Source: Rhodospirillum sp. UBA1311 (GTDB lineage: Bacteria; Pseudomonadota; Alphaproteobacteria; Rhodospirillales; Rhodospirillaceae). From it: a stretch of 27,298 bases of DNA. The translations under genes were made by a program, and so were the position numbers. This document shows, piece after piece, positions 1 through 8,398 of this stretch (within the stretch, counting starts at the first letter, position 1; each line of letters begins with the position of its first letter). The notes under the pieces are model-generated. The model searched no databases and was not told where the DNA came from. It saw nothing but the letters and a program-made list of their open reading frames with translations. The stretch covers positions 47,998 to 75,295 of the forward strand of contig DBTR01000077.1 in assembly GCA_002307145.1 (NCBI GenBank), written 5' to 3'.

Positions 1-1502
<1,502 letters not shown>

Positions 1503-1988
1503 GACGAGTTCTCCTCATCACAGGAACCGGCCCGCTAACGACGGTATGTTGATTTTTGTTGGCGTTCATGTTCGGCCTACCCCCGCTGCGGACCGCGACC
1601 TAGTCTTCGTGTGTTCCTCGCAGTTCTCACAACTATGCAGTTTGAAAGAGTTTCATACGTCCCGCAGCGCGTCAAGGCTCGCCTCAACCGCCGGTTTTCG
1701 GCAAATAATCCAGCCCGCCAGTCGGATTTTCCAAGTCCTCGATCCGCCGCCTTCCAGTCGACCGGCGCTTGCCGTCAATTCCTCGCAGGGAATTCGCCTA
1801 TCGACTGTCGCAAAACCGGTAAAACATCTTTCGCCGTCCACGTCCGCCCCGGGATTTCAGGCCGCTCTCCCGCCCGAGAGCGCGCAACGACACCATCGAA
1901 ACACGAGGAAACACGTCTTTTGCTTGCAAAAGATCATGACCGATTCCAGGCGGCACGCAGGCAGGTTTCCACCCATCTAGACTCGACG
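1503..1988. other. Non-coding region between divergent genes
   Basis: This 486-bp gap separates the start of the sigma-54 activator from the start of the transporter. Open frames run through it on both strands, but their translations have no recognisable motif and look like random GC-rich reading, so I read it as regulatory DNA. It holds a perfect 18-bp palindrome (1916-1933) and a 7-bp-stem hairpin with a 6-nt loop (1863-1882: CGCTCTC, CCGCCC, GAGAGCG) that lacks a T-run. I found no convincing sigma-70 or -24/-12 promoter pair. Confidence 0.6.
1916..1933. promoter_or_regulatory. Perfect 18-bp palindrome, candidate operator
   Basis: TCTTTTGC and GCAAAAGA are exact reverse complements separated by TT. 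The element lies 55 bp upstream of the transporter start codon, where an operator would be expected. The regulator is unknown; the DNA-binding half of the adjacent sigma-54 activator is outside the window. Confidence 0.5.
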
Positions 1989-3296
1989 ATGCAAAACGCC
2001 CGAACCTACCCCGGCGTGTGGCGGCAACGCTGCCATGGCGCCTTCGCCCGCGCGGTCGACCTCCGCGCGGGCGAGGGCGTGCCGCTATTGCTCGGCTTCG
2101 CGATGTTCTTCTGCCTGTTGGCGGGCTACACCTTGCTGCGGCCGCTGCGCGACGCAATGGGGATCGCCGGCGGCGCGGACGCCCTGCCCTGGCTGTTCTC
2201 CGCGACCTTCGTCGCGATGCTGGCGCTGGTGCCGGTGTTCGGAGCGATGAGCGCGCGGCTGCCGCCGCGCCGCTTCGTACCGCTGGTCTACCGCGTCTTC
2301 GCCGTCAACCTCTTCGTCTTCGCCGCCCTCGTCGCGCTCGACGTCCGCGCCGAGGCGGTGGGAAACGTCTTCTTCGTCTGGGTCTCGGTCTACAACCTGT
2401 TCGTCGTCAGCATCTTCTGGAGCGTCCTCGCCGACAGCTTTTCGAGCGACCAGGGCAAGCGCCTGTTCGGCTTCATCGCGGCGGGCGGCACGGCGGGAAC
2501 CCTCGTCGGGCCGGCGTTGGCGGCGCTGCTCGCGCCCCTGATCGGCGCGGCGGGGCTGGCCCTGCTCGCGGCGGCGCTGCTCGAAGCCGCGTTGCGCTGC
2601 TATCGCGGCCTGATCCGCCGCATCGGCGGTGGCCTCCACCCCGCCGCCGACCGTGCGGTGGGCGGCGGCATGGTCGCCGGACTCACCCTGATCGCCCGCT
2701 CGCCCTATCTCGCAGCGATCGTCGCCTACATGCTGCTCCACACCACCACCGCCACCCTGGTCTACTTCGAGCAGGCGCGGATCGTCGGCGCGGCGTTCGC
2801 CGACACCGCCAGCCGCGCCCGGTTCTTCGCCGTCGTCGACCTCGCGGTGTCGATCCTCACCCTCGCGTTGCAAATGCTGGTGGCAGGCCGCGCGATCCGG
2901 AAAATCGGGCTCGGCGCGCTGGCGCTGCTGCCGCTCGCGGCATTGGGCGCATTCGCCGCGCTCGCCTGCGATCCGCGCCCGCTGGTTCTCGGCGCGGCGC
3001 AAGTCGTGCGGCGGTCGGCGGATTACGCCCTCTCCCGACCTGCCCGCGAGGTGCTCTACACCGTCGTTTCGCGGGAAGCCAAATACAAGGCGAAGTCGGT
3101 GATCGAGACCCTCGTCTATCGCGGCGGCGACGCTGCCAGCGGCTGGCTCGCGGCGGGGATCGCGGCGGCGGGCGCGAGCTTCGCCGGGGTCGCCGCGCTC
3201 GCCGCATTGCCGATCCTCGGCTGGACCCTCATCTCGTTCTGGCTCGGGCGGCGACAGGCCGACCGCGCCGCCTCCGAACCCGGGAGCATCGGATGA
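1989..3296 (+). CDS. MFS-type transporter of the NTP/NDP exchange (ADP/ATP carrier-like) family
   Basis: A 435-residue inner-membrane protein, mostly hydrophobic, consistent with about 12 helices. The N-terminal region with LLRPLRDAMG, the conserved YNLFVVSIFWSVLADSF segment and the GKRLFGFIAAGGTAG segment match the bacterial branch of the nucleotide-carrier family (TLC/Npt-like), which in free-living bacteria has unknown substrates. The frame is open upstream to 1611, but the added 126 residues lack family similarity; ATG at 1989 leaves a short cytosolic N-terminus of the expected size, although no strong ribosome site is visible. The stop overlaps the next start by 4 bp (ATGA), so it is translationally coupled to the aldo/keto reductase. 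Actual nucleotide transport is not implied. Confidence 0.75.
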   Translation: MQNARTYPGVWRQRCHGAFARAVDLRAGEGVPLLLGFAMFFCLLAGYTLLRPLRDAMGIAGGADALPWLFSATFVAMLALVPVFGAMSARLPPRRFVPLVYRVFAVNLFVFAALVALDVRAEAVGNVFFVWVSVYNLFVVSIFWSVLADSFSSDQGKRLFGFIAAGGTAGTLVGPALAALLAPLIGAAGLALLAAALLEAALRCYRGLIRRIGGGLHPAADRAVGGGMVAGLTLIARSPYLAAIVAYMLLHTTTATLVYFEQARIVGAAFADTASRARFFAVVDLAVSILTLALQMLVAGRAIRKIGLGALALLPLAALGAFAALACDPRPLVLGAAQVVRRSADYALSRPAREVLYTVVSREAKYKAKSVIETLVYRGGDAASGWLAAGIAAAGASFAGVAALAALPILGWTLISFWLGRRQADRAASEPGSIG

Positions 3297-4219
3297 CCGA
3301 CCTCACCCGCGCAGAGTTCCTCCGCCTCGGCATGGCGAGCGCCGCCGCTCTCGCCTGCGGCGTTCCCGCCCGCGCCCAAACTCCGGGAGACTTCGCCATG
3401 GAAACCCGCCCGATCCCGAAGACCGGCGAAGCCCTGCCCGCGATCGGCTGCGGCACCTGGCGCACCTTCGACGTCGACGGATCGGACCCCGAAATCGCCG
3501 AGCGCGCCGAAGTGCTGCGCACGCTCATCGACGCGGGCGGCAAGGTAATCGATTCTTCGCCGATGTACGGCAGTTCGGAAACCGTGGTGGGTAAGGCGCT
3601 CGGGCGGATCGGCGGCCGCACCCGCGCATTCGTCGCGACCAAGGTCTGGACCTCGGGACGCGCCGCCGGAATCCGGCAAATGGAGGAGTCCCTCGACAAA
3701 CTCGGCGCGGATCCGATCGACCTGATGCAGATCCACAACCTTCTCGACTGGCGCACCCAACTCGCCACCCTGCGCGACTGGAAGGCGGCGGGGCGGGTTC
3801 GCTACGTCGGCGTCACCCACTACCACGACGGCGCGTTCGACGACCTCGCGGCGGTGCTGAAGGCCGAGGAAATGGATTTCGTCCAGTTCAACTATGCGCT
3901 CGACGATCGCGCCGCCGAGGCGATGCTGCTGCCGCTTGCCGCCGACCGGGGCGTCGCGGTGCTGATCAACCGGCCGTTCGGCGGCGGAGGGCTACTGCGC
4001 CGGGTCGGATCGCGGCCGTTGCCGGGCTGGGCGGCGGAGATCGGCGCGGCAAGCTGGGCGCAGGCGCTGCTGAAATTCATCCTCGCCAATCCGGCGGTAT
4101 CCTGCGCAATTCCCGGCGCCGGCAGCGTGCGGCACATGGCCGACAACGTCCGCGCCGCCGATGGACGTTATCCGGACGCAGCACTACGCCGCCGCATGAT
4201 CGCCGAAGTACTGGGCTGA
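3293..4219 (+). CDS. Exported aldo/keto reductase
   Basis: A 308-residue AKR-fold oxidoreductase. The AKR catalytic tetrad is visible as D87, Y92 (DSSPMYG), K117 (ATKVW) and H148 (QIHN), so NAD(P)H-dependent carbonyl reduction is likely; the substrate is unknown. The N-terminus (TRAEFLRLGMASAAALACG, ending PARAQ) looks like an export signal and resembles a Tat signal, but it has RAEFLR rather than a twin arginine. The start overlaps the transporter stop by 4 bp. The 3' end overlaps the convergent TetR gene by 36 bp. Confidence 0.85.
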   Translation: MTDLTRAEFLRLGMASAAALACGVPARAQTPGDFAMETRPIPKTGEALPAIGCGTWRTFDVDGSDPEIAERAEVLRTLIDAGGKVIDSSPMYGSSETVVGKALGRIGGRTRAFVATKVWTSGRAAGIRQMEESLDKLGADPIDLMQIHNLLDWRTQLATLRDWKAAGRVRYVGVTHYHDGAFDDLAAVLKAEEMDFVQFNYALDDRAAEAMLLPLAADRGVAVLINRPFGGGGLLRRVGSRPLPGWAAEIGAASWAQALLKFILANPAVSCAIPGAGSVRHMADNVRAADGRYPDAALRRRMIAEVLG

Positions 4220-4834
4220 TCCTTCAAGCGGCTTGGCGGCGACAAGGTCGAAGAACTGGCCGAGGGCCGCCGCGCCGTCGATCGCAACCCTGCCGCCCAG
4301 GCTTACCGACAAATAGCCGAAGCCCGAAAGCAGGCCGATCAGCGACGCCGCCGCGCTCGCCGGATCGACGGTCGGCGCGAGCATGCCGCGCGCGGCGGCA
4401 TCCTCGAAAACACGGCGGATAAGCACAAGGGTATCGTTGATCCAGCGCGCGCAACGCGCGTCGGTTTCCTTGAACTCGTCGATGTATTCGCACTTGCGCA
4501 TGCGGATTTCGAGAATCCGCCGCGCCCGTTCCGAGTCCTGGATGTAGGCCATTACGTCGAGCCAGTAGTTGCGCAGCGCGCAGAGCGGGTGCGGCTGGTC
4601 GAGGACCGCCCGCGCCATGTCGTCGAGCGGCGTCTCGAAGCGCGCGAACAGGGCGTCGAGGAGTTCGCCCTTGCCGGAGAAATGCCAGTAAAGCGCACCC
4701 CGGGTGAACCCGGCGGCGGCGGCGACATCGGCGAGGCTGGTCTTCGCCACGCCGTTGCTGGCGAAAAGATGTTCGGCTGCGTCGAGCAGCAGCTCGCGCG
4801 TCGCTTCCGGTGCCCCGTTCGGTTTTCTCGCCAT
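4184..4834 (-). CDS. TetR/AcrR-family transcriptional regulator
   Basis: A 216-residue repressor-type protein. The N-terminal helix-turn-helix is at about residues 33-52 and ends in the family-typical ALYWHF. The C-terminal part, with an IRMRKCEY-type segment, resembles the AcrR/TtgR ligand-binding domain, whose members often control efflux or lipid genes. The ATG at 4834 is preceded by GGGGCGAGG; an in-frame ATG six codons upstream is the alternative. It follows the DUF2141 gene by 50 bp, a gap containing a 9-bp inverted repeat that may be its own operator or a processing hairpin. It is the last gene of a three-gene minus-strand unit divergent from the sphingolipid operon, so control of that operon is a reasonable hypothesis. 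Confidence 0.9.
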   Translation of the reverse strand: MARKPNGAPEATRELLLDAAEHLFASNGVAKTSLADVAAAAGFTRGALYWHFSGKGELLDALFARFETPLDDMARAVLDQPHPLCALRNYWLDVMAYIQDSERARRILEIRMRKCEYIDEFKETDARCARWINDTLVLIRRVFEDAAARGMLAPTVDPASAAASLIGLLSGFGYLSVSLGGRVAIDGAAALGQFFDLVAAKPLEGSAQYFGDHAAA

Positions 4835-4852
4835 TCCTCGCCCCTGTCGCAT

Positions 4853-4876
4853 CGGCAGGCTCTCCCAAGCCTGCCG
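4853..4876 (-). promoter_or_regulatory. Inverted repeat upstream of the TetR gene
   Basis: CGGCAGGCT and AGCCTGCCG are perfect complements around a 6-nt centre. The repeat begins 9 nt after the DUF2141 stop and ends 19 nt before the TetR start. There is no T-run, so an autoregulatory operator or an intercistronic hairpin fits better than a terminator. Confidence 0.45.
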
Positions 4877-4884
4877 CCCTTGCC

Positions 4885-5379
4885 TCATGGATACTTGATC
4901 GTCATCGGCACCGGCGTGATTCCCCGGTGGAATTCGATGGCCACCGCCGCGAACGACGGCGGCCCGAGAAGCAGGCGCGGGTCGTTGGGGAAGCCGTATC
5001 CCTCGACCGGCAAGCCGATCACGCCGCGCAACAGACGCCCGTCGCCGTCCTCGTCGTGAAACGCGGTAAGCGCATACACGCCCTCGTGCGGCAACGCCAG
5101 GCATCCCGTGACGCTTCCGGCGCGGGCCGCGAGCTTCAGCTTGGCGAGCTTCGTGCCCTTCGCCAGGAAGTCCTCGGGCCGGTCGCCGTAGACCGTGATC
5201 ACGAGGTCGCCCGTCGCGCCGCGCACACCGACGAGCTCGACCTCGGCCTGCACCGCACCGGGCTGGGCAACGCACGCGCCCGGTGCCAGCCCCCACTCCG
5301 CCGCCTGCGCCGCAGCGCCGCATGCCGCGCCGAACACGAGCGCCGCGCCGCCGATCCATGCAAGCCGCTTCCCGGTCAT
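4885..5379 (-). CDS. Secreted DUF2141 family protein
   Basis: A 164-residue protein with an N-terminal signal peptide (about residues 1-27, ending AAAQA), so it is probably periplasmic. The mature part has the DUF2141 hallmarks: an ITVYG strand, an AFHDEDGDG acidic turn resembling a calcium-binding loop, and GYGFPNDP. The family has no established function; members are small beta-rich exported proteins. The start overlaps the stop of the HAD phosphatase by 4 bp, so the two are co-translated. Its position beside a lipid operon suggests an envelope role, which is only inference. Confidence 0.85.
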   Translation of the reverse strand: MTGKRLAWIGGAALVFGAACGAAAQAAEWGLAPGACVAQPGAVQAEVELVGVRGATGDLVITVYGDRPEDFLAKGTKLAKLKLAARAGSVTGCLALPHEGVYALTAFHDEDGDGRLLRGVIGLPVEGYGFPNDPRLLLGPPSFAAVAIEFHRGITPVPMTIKYP

Positions 5380-6032
5380 CGTGGCGTCCGCACGCCGAAC
5401 GCCGACACCACGGTCGGGAACTGGGTCAACGCGAGCATCGCGCGGTCCGCCGGCAGGTTGCCGTAGCCCCAGACCTCGACGTTCGGCCCGGCAAGCCAGG
5501 CTTGCGCGCGGCGCGCCTTCTCCAGGCCGACGCAGGCGTTGCCTGCGATCCGCCCGGTGAACACGCCGTCGACCGCTTCGATCTCGGTGGCGAGCACCCC
5601 ATCCACCGCGATCCCCTTGAGGTCGAGCAGACGCCGCACGCAGCAGGCGAGGCCGCCGCTCGCGACCACCACCCGGTGCCCGGCCTCGCGGTGGCGAAGA
5701 TAGGCGGCGAGCATTTCGTCGCGCCAGCGGAGGCCGCGATAGGCCCGTTCCGCCGCGACCAGCAGGTCCGCCTCGGTCTTGCCCGCGATCAACCCGACGA
5801 CTGCGTTGCGGAAGACCTCGGCGCGCAGCCGCGACGGCGCAAACGCCGCTTTCAGGCCGGCGCGGGCGTAAGCGGCGCACAGCCGGGGCCGCCCGACGAG
5901 TTCGGCAAGGACCGGCGCCAGGCTCCCCGAATGAATAAAAGTCCTGTCAAAGTCGAAAATCGCCACGCCGGGCAAAACCGTGAGCCGTCTCACAGTGCCC
6001 TCAACCAACGTGTTCGTTTCCAACGCATTCAT
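5376..6032 (-). CDS. HAD-superfamily IB phosphatase (CicA/PgpC-like)
   Basis: A 218-residue cytosolic hydrolase. Motif I is DFDRT with the nucleophile D27 and acid/base D29; motif II is VASGG; a lysine follows in GLEKARR; motif IV is YGNLPADRAML, close to the YGNSxGD form of HAD-IB proteins. This subfamily includes CicA and E. coli PgpC (YfhB), which dephosphorylates phosphatidylglycerophosphate and is of similar size. It leads a minus-strand unit with DUF2141 and TetR, divergent from the sphingolipid operon. A role in removing a phosphate from a sphingolipid headgroup is attractive but unproven; a small-molecule phosphatase is the main alternative. No clear Shine-Dalgarno precedes the ATG. 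Confidence 0.82.
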   Translation of the reverse strand: MNALETNTLVEGTVRRLTVLPGVAIFDFDRTFIHSGSLAPVLAELVGRPRLCAAYARAGLKAAFAPSRLRAEVFRNAVVGLIAGKTEADLLVAAERAYRGLRWRDEMLAAYLRHREAGHRVVVASGGLACCVRRLLDLKGIAVDGVLATEIEAVDGVFTGRIAGNACVGLEKARRAQAWLAGPNVEVWGYGNLPADRAMLALTQFPTVVSAFGVRTPR

Positions 6033-6121
6033 TCAGCGGTACTCGTTCCGATCGTGGCGTACCTCGGGGACCCGCTTCCGATCACAATGCTGAAGTAATA
6101 TGTCAGGCGTCATGCGCAGCC

Positions 6122-6149
6122 TTGACTAACCCGTGGCCCGGAATATACA
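6122..6149 (+). promoter_or_regulatory. Candidate sigma-70 promoter of the sphingolipid operon
   Basis: A -35 box TTGACT (6122-6127) is followed after 16 nt by TATACA (6144-6149). This would give a leader of about 70 nt before the GTG at 6226. On the opposite strand TATATT (6147-6142) could be the -10 of the HAD-DUF2141-TetR unit, so the two promoters would overlap. The only competing -35 (TTGACG, 6182-6187) has no good -10 partner. Confidence 0.5.
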
Positions 6150-6158
6150 AGCCTGTAT
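6145..6158. promoter_or_regulatory. Candidate operator in the divergent promoter
   Basis: ATACA and TGTAT are inverted repeats around AGCC and overlap the -10 boxes proposed for both directions. The ATACA/TGTAT core resembles operators of AcrR-type TetR repressors, and the nearby minus-strand unit encodes such a protein. The repeat is short, so this is tentative. Confidence 0.35.
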
Positions 6159-6225
6159 GTATGTCACATCCTTGTAACTCGTTGACGCGCGAACGCAACG
6201 ACTTTGCGTCCGATAGGGGAATAAT

Positions 6226-7014
6226 GTGATCGAAAAAGCGTTGATTCTAAGCGCCGGCCAAGGCAAGCGGCTCCTCCCGTTCACCGAGGATTGTCCGAAG
6301 TGTCTGTTGCCGTTCAATGGCCGCACCGTACTCGAATGGCAGATTGCGAGCCTCGCCGCCAACGGCATCCGCGAAGTGACAGTGATCACCGGCTTCCACG
6401 CCGACGCGATCGACGCTGTGCTCGCGGCGCGGCCCGAGGACGGAGTCCGGGTCACCACCCGGTTCAACCCGTTCTTCGAAGTTGCGGACAACCTCGGCAG
6501 TTGTTACATGGGCCGGGAGGCGATGCTCGATGGTGCGTTCGTCCTGATCAATGGCGACACGCTGTTCCACCCGGACCTGCTCAAGCAGGCGATGGGTCAG
6601 GTTACCGGCGATATTACCGTCACGATCGACCGCAAACCGCGTTACGATGACGACGACATGAAGGTCTCTTGCACGGACGGTCGCTTGATCACCATCGGCA
6701 AGCATTTGACTGCCGACATCGCCAATGCCGAGTCGATCGGCATGCTGTTCTTCTCGGCCGAGGGCGGCCGGATCTTCGCCCGCGCCGTCAAGGACGCGTT
6801 GCGCGACCCGGACGGCTTGAAGCGCTGGTACTTGAGCGTGATCAACAGCCTGGCTGCCGAACAGGAGATCCGGGTCGCGGAAATCGCGGGCCAGACCTGG
6901 TGCGAGATCGACTTCCCGATGGACATGGCGGCGGCGGGCGAACTCACCGCGCAACTCCGGCGGGAAGCATCGGTTCGGGACGGGCATGGGGCCCGCCTCC
7001 GCGAGGCCATGTGA
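6226..7014 (+). CDS. LicC-like nucleotidyltransferase (probable cytidylyltransferase)
   Basis: A 262-residue NTP-transferase-fold enzyme. The N-terminal nucleotide loop is SAGQGKRLLPFT with PK at 24-25, the metal-binding region includes NGDT, and the middle NLGSCYMGREAM and C-terminal WCEIDFPMD stretches match the choline-phosphate or phosphonate cytidylyltransferase branch (LicC-like). It would make an activated CDP-X from a phospho-alcohol and CTP, though sugar-1-phosphate activation is possible. The start is GTG, chosen because AGGGGA (6215-6220) sits 5 nt before it; an overlapping ATG at 6224 is out of frame. It is the first gene of the sphingolipid operon, so its product may be used by the CDP-alcohol phosphatidyltransferase downstream. 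Confidence 0.82.
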   Translation: MIEKALILSAGQGKRLLPFTEDCPKCLLPFNGRTVLEWQIASLAANGIREVTVITGFHADAIDAVLAARPEDGVRVTTRFNPFFEVADNLGSCYMGREAMLDGAFVLINGDTLFHPDLLKQAMGQVTGDITVTIDRKPRYDDDDMKVSCTDGRLITIGKHLTADIANAESIGMLFFSAEGGRIFARAVKDALRDPDGLKRWYLSVINSLAAEQEIRVAEIAGQTWCEIDFPMDMAAAGELTAQLRREASVRDGHGARLREAM

Positions 7015-7021
7015 GTTGAAC

Positions 7022-8398
7022 GTGGAATCGACGCGCGACACGAAACTGCGTTCGGACACTCCGGGCGGCGGGATTCTACGCCGGGCGTCGCGTAACCTTG
7101 CCTATCTCGCCGGCGGCAAGTCGGTGAGCGGCGTCCTCAGCCTGATCTACCTCGCCCTCGCGGTGCGGTCGCTCGGCGTCGACGCCTACGGCCAATTGAT
7201 CCTGATCTACGCCTTCGCCCAGTTGATTTCCGCGATCGTGCAGTTCCAGACCTGGCAGCCGATCCTCCACTTCGGCACCCCCGCGCTCGCCGAGAGCCGC
7301 TTCGGCGATTTTCGCCGCGTCGTGCGCTTCTCGCTCGGTCTCGACGCCGCGAGCGCGGCGGTCGGCATGCTGTTGGTAGGCGGCGGCATCTGGCTGCTCG
7401 GCCCGCACATCGACCTGCCGGAGGAAGTCCTGCCGCTCGCGAGCGGCTTCGGCCTCGCCGTGCCGTTCATCATCGTCGCGAGCCCGAACGGCCTGCTGCG
7501 GCTGTTCGACCGCTTCGACCTACTGCTCCTCGAAGACAACGTCGAAGCCGTGGTGCGTTTGATCGGCGCGTTCGGCATCTTCCTCTTCGGCGGCGGCCTG
7601 ACCGCGTTCGTCGTGGTCTGGGCGATCTCGGTGATCGCGAGCGGCGGCACCTGCGCCATCCTCGCCTGGCGCGAGATCCGGCGGCGCGGCGTCTGGCGCG
7701 ACAACGCGATTCCCACCGCGCCGCTACCGATCGGCAAGCAGTTCCCCGGAATCTGGGGCTTCGTCTGGTCGACCAATCTCAATTCGACCTTGAAGCTCAC
7801 CCGCACCCATATCGCCACGATCGTGATCGGCGGTGCGATCGACGCCACCGAAGCCGGCCTGTTCCGCATCGCGCAGCAGATCGCCGAGGCGCTCGCCAAA
7901 CCGCTCAAGCTGATGATCCCGGTGATCTATCCCGAACTTGCGCGCCTCGCCGCCGCCCGCGATTTCACCGTGCTGCGCCAGTTCAACCGGCGGACCCTGG
8001 GGTATTCGTCGCTCGGCGCGATCGGTGGGTTCTGCCTGCTCGCGGCGATCGGACCGATCATTCTCGACATCATCGGCGGCGACGAGGCCGACGGCGCCTA
8101 TACGGTGATGCTGATGCTGAGCGCGGCGGCGCTGATCCGGCTTTCGGCGTTCTGCCTGGAACCGACCTTGATCTCCCTCGGCCATCCTTCGATCGCGCTC
8201 GGCATCCAGAGCATCGCGACGGCGGTCTACCTGCCGCTCCTGTTCGTGATGCTGCCGTGGCTCGGATTCAACGGCGCCGGCGTCGCGTCGATCACCATCG
8301 CGGTCCTGACGGTGGTTCTGCAATTCGCTGCGGTGGCATTCTGGTTTCCGTCCACCCCGGCGTCGTGTTCCCATTCTGTTGAGGGTGTCACACCTTGA
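7022..8398 (+). CDS. Oligosaccharide flippase-like membrane protein (Wzx/PST, MATE-like fold)
   Basis: About 458 residues with repeated hydrophobic segments spread over the whole length, consistent with 12-14 helices. The N-terminus (NLAYLAGGKSVSGVLSLIY, then RSLGVDAYGQL) is typical of the polysaccharide transporter family COG2244, which flips lipid-linked sugars across the inner membrane. Its cargo here could be a decorated sphingolipid or its precursor. The start is uncertain: GTG at 7022 is used, with TTG at 7016 and ATG at 6986 (overlapping the previous gene) as alternatives; none has a strong ribosome site. The stop overlaps the TTG of the next gene. Confidence 0.82.
   Translation: MESTRDTKLRSDTPGGGILRRASRNLAYLAGGKSVSGVLSLIYLALAVRSLGVDAYGQLILIYAFAQLISAIVQFQTWQPILHFGTPALAESRFGDFRRVVRFSLGLDAASAAVGMLLVGGGIWLLGPHIDLPEEVLPLASGFGLAVPFIIVASPNGLLRLFDRFDLLLLEDNVEAVVRLIGAFGIFLFGGGLTAFVVVWAISVIASGGTCAILAWREIRRRGVWRDNAIPTAPLPIGKQFPGIWGFVWSTNLNSTLKLTRTHIATIVIGGAIDATEAGLFRIAQQIAEALAKPLKLMIPVIYPELARLAAARDFTVLRQFNRRTLGYSSLGAIGGFCLLAAIGPIILDIIGGDEADGAYTVMLMLSAAALIRLSAFCLEPTLISLGHPSIALGIQSIATAVYLPLLFVMLPWLGFNGAGVASITIAVLTVVLQFAAVAFWFPSTPASCSHSVEGVTP

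Noticed and set aside
1653..1841. 62-residue minus-strand ORF in the left non-coding gap
   Set aside because: No ribosome site, no recognisable motif, and composition as expected from random GC-rich sequence.
1863..1882. Hairpin as a terminator
   Set aside because: No T-run follows and no upstream gene ends nearby on the plus strand.
1950..1972. GG-N10-GC pair resembling a sigma-54 -24/-12 promoter before the transporter
   Set aside because: Only the four core bases match; the flanking TGGCAC and TTGC elements are absent.
1611..1988. Open upstream extension of the transporter frame (126 codons)
   Set aside because: It has no family similarity and no hydrophobic pattern, and a palindrome lies inside it; the family start fits 1989.
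6182..6187. TTGACG as a -35 box for the sphingolipid operon
   Set aside because: No acceptable -10 at 16-18 nt; the pair at 6122-6149 is better.
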